Assembly: GCA_016929655.1 (NCBI GenBank) | Contig: JAFGIJ010000030.1 | Span: forward strand, 1-50,003 | From: Clostridia bacterium | GTDB lineage: Bacteria > Bacillota > Clostridia > DUPQ01 | Reading direction: 5' to 3' | DNA: 50,003 bases | In this document: piece by piece, positions 48,947-50,003 of the stretch | Position numbering within the stretch: the first letter of the stretch is position 1 | Layout of the letters: every line of letters starts with the position of its first letter | Notes under the pieces: generated by a model | What the model saw: only the letters and a program-made list of their open reading frames with translations | Told to the model about the DNA's origin: nothing | Database searches by the model: none | Made by a program: the position numbers and the translations under genes

Positions 48947-48988
48947 ATAATTACGACAGACGTAAATATTTACGTCTGTCGTAATTAT
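48947..48988. repeat. Perfect 42-bp palindrome (21-bp arms, no loop), core CGTAAATATTTACG
   Basis: ATAATTACGACAGACGTAAAT|ATTTACGTCTGTCGTAATTAT checked base by base. Confidence 0.95.
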
Positions 48989-49071
48989 TAGGATTGACTG
49001 AATGTAAGTCTGATGATAGAATCTAACATGTAAAGTTAGAAGTTATCATTTTGAAAATAGGAGGGGTTTAA

Positions 49072-50003
49072 ATGGCTAATGCAGTAATAATGCCAAGGCA
49101 GGGAAATACAGTTGAAAGCTGTATTGTAACCAAATGGCATAAGAAAAAGGGTGATGAAGTCGCAGTCGGCGATATTTTGTTCACATACGAAACTGACAAA
49201 GCTACATTTGATGAAGAAGCAGCAGTAGCAGGAACTATTCTAGAAATATTCTTTGAAGAAGATGATGATGTTCCTGTTCTTTCCAATATGTGTGTCATAG
49301 GAGACAAGGGAGAGGACATCTCCGAATTTTCTATGTCGGGTGTTTCAGGTAAATCTGAGGAACGGGTAGAAATAAAAGCAGATGATGATGTCGTTGCTGA
49401 GATTAAGAAACCTGTTGAAACGGCAAAACCCATTGAAGGTGAAATGAAAATTTCTCCAAGGGCAAAGAATCGTGCTGAAAGGAAAGGTATTGATGCTTCC
49501 TTTGCCGCACCTTCAGGCCCGGGTGGAAGAATCATTGAAAGAGACATTGAAAAACTTGAGCAGAGTGGGCCTGTATTCACCAAAGCTGCATCATCCACTT
49601 ATGTTCAGGGAACGGCATATGTAGGTACCGGCATCGGCGGAAGAATAACAGCTGCAGATACTGAGTCCAAGGTTATTCCAACTGACTTCGTTGAATATGA
49701 AGATTCAAAGGTAAGCAATATAAGAAAAGTCATCGGTAACGCAATGCATGCTTCACTATCAAACATGGCACAGCTCACACTGAATGCTTCTTTCAATGCA
49801 ACATCCATCATGAACTTCAGAAAAAGCATCAAGAACATGAAAGATACCCTGGGACTGCCGAATATTACCCTGAATGACCTGGTAGTTTTCGCAACTGCCA
49901 AAACACTCCTCAAACATAAGGACCTGAATGCTCACTTTACAGGTGATTCCATGAGAAGGTTCAATACGGTTCATATGGGTATCGCAGTTGACACGGAAAG
50001 AGG
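49072..50003 (+). CDS. lipoyl-domain dihydrolipoamide acyltransferase (E2), truncated at window edge
   Basis: MANAVIMPRQGNTVESCIVTKW, YETDKATFDEE lipoyl site, peripheral subunit-binding ISPRAKNRAERKGI; open to the last base, hence absent from the ORF track; RBS GGAGGGG. Confidence 0.93.
   Translation, partial: MANAVIMPRQGNTVESCIVTKWHKKKGDEVAVGDILFTYETDKATFDEEAAVAGTILEIFFEEDDDVPVLSNMCVIGDKGEDISEFSMSGVSGKSEERVEIKADDDVVAEIKKPVETAKPIEGEMKISPRAKNRAERKGIDASFAAPSGPGGRIIERDIEKLEQSGPVFTKAASSTYVQGTAYVGTGIGGRITAADTESKVIPTDFVEYEDSKVSNIRKVIGNAMHASLSNMAQLTLNASFNATSIMNFRKSIKNMKDTLGLPNITLNDLVVFATAKTLLKHKDLNAHFTGDSMRRFNTVHMGIAVDTER

Overview
Chromosomal window of a low-to-mid GC Firmicutes/Clostridia-like bacterium. 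It is densely coded, with about 48 CDS and no rRNA, tRNA, CRISPR array or transposase recognised. Recognisable modules: (1) ygeY-ygeW-arcC end of a purine/carbamoyl catabolic cluster (5' edge); (2) two tandem SAM hydrolase (DUF62) genes with a complete ECF transporter of UPF0397 type (minus strand); (3) a two-FAS1-domain surface protein with an IPKTG sorting signal, divergent from a class B sortase; (4) a compact Tad/Flp-type pilus operon (11.07-16.97 kb) whose first gene appears to fuse a Ser/Thr protein kinase to a degenerate MinD/TadZ-like domain and has no in-frame NTG start covering the kinase N-lobe; (5) housekeeping genes (trmN6, rsmI, abrB, rny, ymdB, lspA, rluD, tcdA, secA, folC, gdhA, msrAB, deoD, apt, mreB); (6) a glycoside hydrolase family 2 gene, malic enzyme, a CoA-disulfide-reductase-like flavoprotein and a truncated lipoyl E2 acyltransferase that runs off the 3' edge and is missing from the ORF track. 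The main unexplained non-coding signals are two interspersed palindromic families. The first has core CGTAAATATTTACG: perfect 46-bp and 42-bp palindromes, plus an 8 x 19-bp tandem array of its half-site. The second is TTTCGAGYAAACACCC...GGGTATTTRCTCGAAA, one copy of which appears to be translated inside a lipoprotein N-terminus. There is also a cluster of five DnaA-box-like 9-mers at 2.69-2.81 kb. All calls are from reading the sequence and family knowledge; no searches were run.
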